Positions 41,635 through 42,354 of a stretch of DNA of 42,354 nucleotides are shown piece by piece. Under the pieces are notes generated by a model. That model was not told the origin of the DNA and did not search any database. It was given only the letters and a program-made list of their open reading frames with translations. This stretch comes from JBDZUZ01 sp040255445 (GTDB lineage Bacteria; Planctomycetota; Phycisphaerae; Phycisphaerales; UBA1924): positions 1 through 42,354 of the forward strand of contig JBDZUZ010000015.1 in NCBI GenBank assembly GCA_040255445.1, written 5' to 3'. The stretch's first letter is position 1, and each line of letters starts with the position of its first letter. A program made the translations under genes and the position numbers.

Positions 41635-42354
41635 CGGCCGTTCACCATATCCGCATCGGCGGCGAGGACGATGCGGCGCTGGGGGCTGGGCATGCCGAGT
41701 TGTGCGGCCTCAGCGCGGGTACACCAGCGGCGGGAGGCGGCGAGAGCGGCCAGGGCGGGGTCATCGATCGATCCGGCGAGCCAGATGCGGAAGACGACCT
41801 CGCGGTGGGTCGCGTGGAATGTGAAGCGGTTGGTCAGCGCGAGGTCGGTGGCGGCGGGGAGTGCGAAGGCCGCGCACATGTCCGCGGCGGTGTGGATGCG
41901 GCCGTCGGCGGATTCGATCGTCGGGGCCTGCCAGAGACCGGCCCACAGGCCGCGGTCGGGCCGGCGTTCGAGGAGGATGCGGTCATTGCTGTCGTGGATG
42001 AGCAGCACGCTGTGGACGATACGGCGGCGGGCCGCGCGGGCTTTGGGCAGGGGGATCAGGGACTGGCGGCCTGTCGCCGCGGCGGAGCACATGGCGCGGA
42101 CGGGGCAGGCATCGCAGCGCGGGGCGGCGGGTGTGCAGATGGTGGCGCCCAGTTCCATCAGGCCCTCGTTGAAGGCGGCGATGCGATTGATGCGGCCGGC
42201 TTCGGCGGCGAGGCGGGCGCTTTCCTCCCACACCCACGCGACCGCGGCGGGGTCGTCGCTGGCGAGCTCCTTGCCGGCGATGCGGAGGAGGACGCGAGAC
42301 ACGTTGCCATCGACGATCGGCGGCGACGCCATGCGGCTCTGGCTGGTGCGACAG
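41631..42354 (-). CDS. mutY: A/G-specific adenine glycosylase MutY, C-terminal part (cut by window edge)
   Basis: The frame is open to the window edge, so the gene starts outside. Visible: IVDGNVSRVLLRI; AAFNEGLMELGATIC leading into the 4Fe-4S cluster loop C-x6-C-x2-C-x5-C (CTPAAPRCDACPVRAMC); then a linker and the C-terminal Nudix-like domain (SVLLIHDSNDRILLERRPDRGLWAGLWQAPTIE, TFHATHREVVFRIWLAG) that reads 8-oxoguanine. The N-terminal helix-hairpin-helix with the catalytic Asp and Glu is missing from view. In ELG-type MutY proteins FNQALMELG is common; here Gln is Glu. MutY removes adenine mispaired with 8-oxoguanine. The last codons before the edge (upstream of 42332) look less typical. 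Confidence 0.9.
   Translation of the reverse strand, partial: CRTSQSRMASPPIVDGNVSRVLLRIAGKELASDDPAAVAWVWEESARLAAEAGRINRIAAFNEGLMELGATICTPAAPRCDACPVRAMCSAAATGRQSLIPLPKARAARRRIVHSVLLIHDSNDRILLERRPDRGLWAGLWQAPTIESADGRIHTAADMCAAFALPAATDLALTNRFTFHATHREVVFRIWLAGSIDDPALAALAASRRWCTRAEAAQLGMPSPQRRIVLAADADMVNGR

Overview
The window is GC-rich throughout, with strong G/C bias at third codon positions. It looks like chromosomal DNA of a planctomycete, most likely of the Phycisphaerae group. The clues are small membrane proteins that start with a CPxCxYDLRxLPxxxCPECG-type zinc ribbon, a futalosine-route menaquinone gene (mqnB), a PilM-N-O type pilus operon ending in a PilB-type ATPase, a PrkA kinase and the overall codon use. 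This assignment is inferred from protein style, not from a marker such as rRNA. I see no rRNA, tRNA, CRISPR array, transposase or phage gene.

Layout. At 1-5321 (minus strand) lies a likely operon of TonB-dependent receptor, ABC_sub_bind-type periplasmic binding protein, membrane hybrid histidine kinase, then the start of another gene that leaves the window (tentatively a TrmB-type tRNA methyltransferase). A 425-bp divergent spacer separates it from prkA (5747-7897, plus). An unusual repeat hairpin lies between prkA and a convergent, unrecognised 1277-residue receptor-like membrane protein (7982-11815). Two tandem zinc-ribbon membrane proteins follow, then dtd, an FAD monooxygenase, a GNAT acetyltransferase, a hot-dog thioesterase and two small membrane proteins. 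Next come a lipoprotein isoaspartyl peptidase/asparaginase and radA (minus), with a giant AsmA-like protein (plus) divergent from radA. After these are a LOG-family protein, a lipoprotein and a degenerate HD-GYP protein (plus), a long solitary membrane-fusion protein (minus) and mqnB (plus).

From 30687 to 36151 is a compact plus-strand pilus/secretion operon: pilM, a pilN-like gene, a pilO-like gene, a gene in the PilP/GspC position, and a pilB/gspE-type ATPase. It is followed by acs (36393-38462). The window ends with a minus-strand run: mutY (truncated by the edge), a family 2 glycosyltransferase overlapping it by 4 bp, and a DevC-like permease plus HlyD-like fusion protein with no ATPase gene in sight.

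How the genes work together. Three sets form functional units. (1) The receptor/binding protein/hybrid kinase operon looks like an envelope-spanning sensing chain rather than a transporter. (2) The PilM-N-O-P-like set is the inner-membrane alignment complex that sits over the PilB motor. (3) The permease and fusion protein are two thirds of an ABC exporter. Most other genes are single housekeeping genes: dtd and mutY for quality control and repair, radA for recombination, mqnB for menaquinone, acs for acetate activation. The least explained items are the 1277-residue protein, the sensing operon, the degenerate HD-GYP protein and several short repeat or dyad elements between genes.
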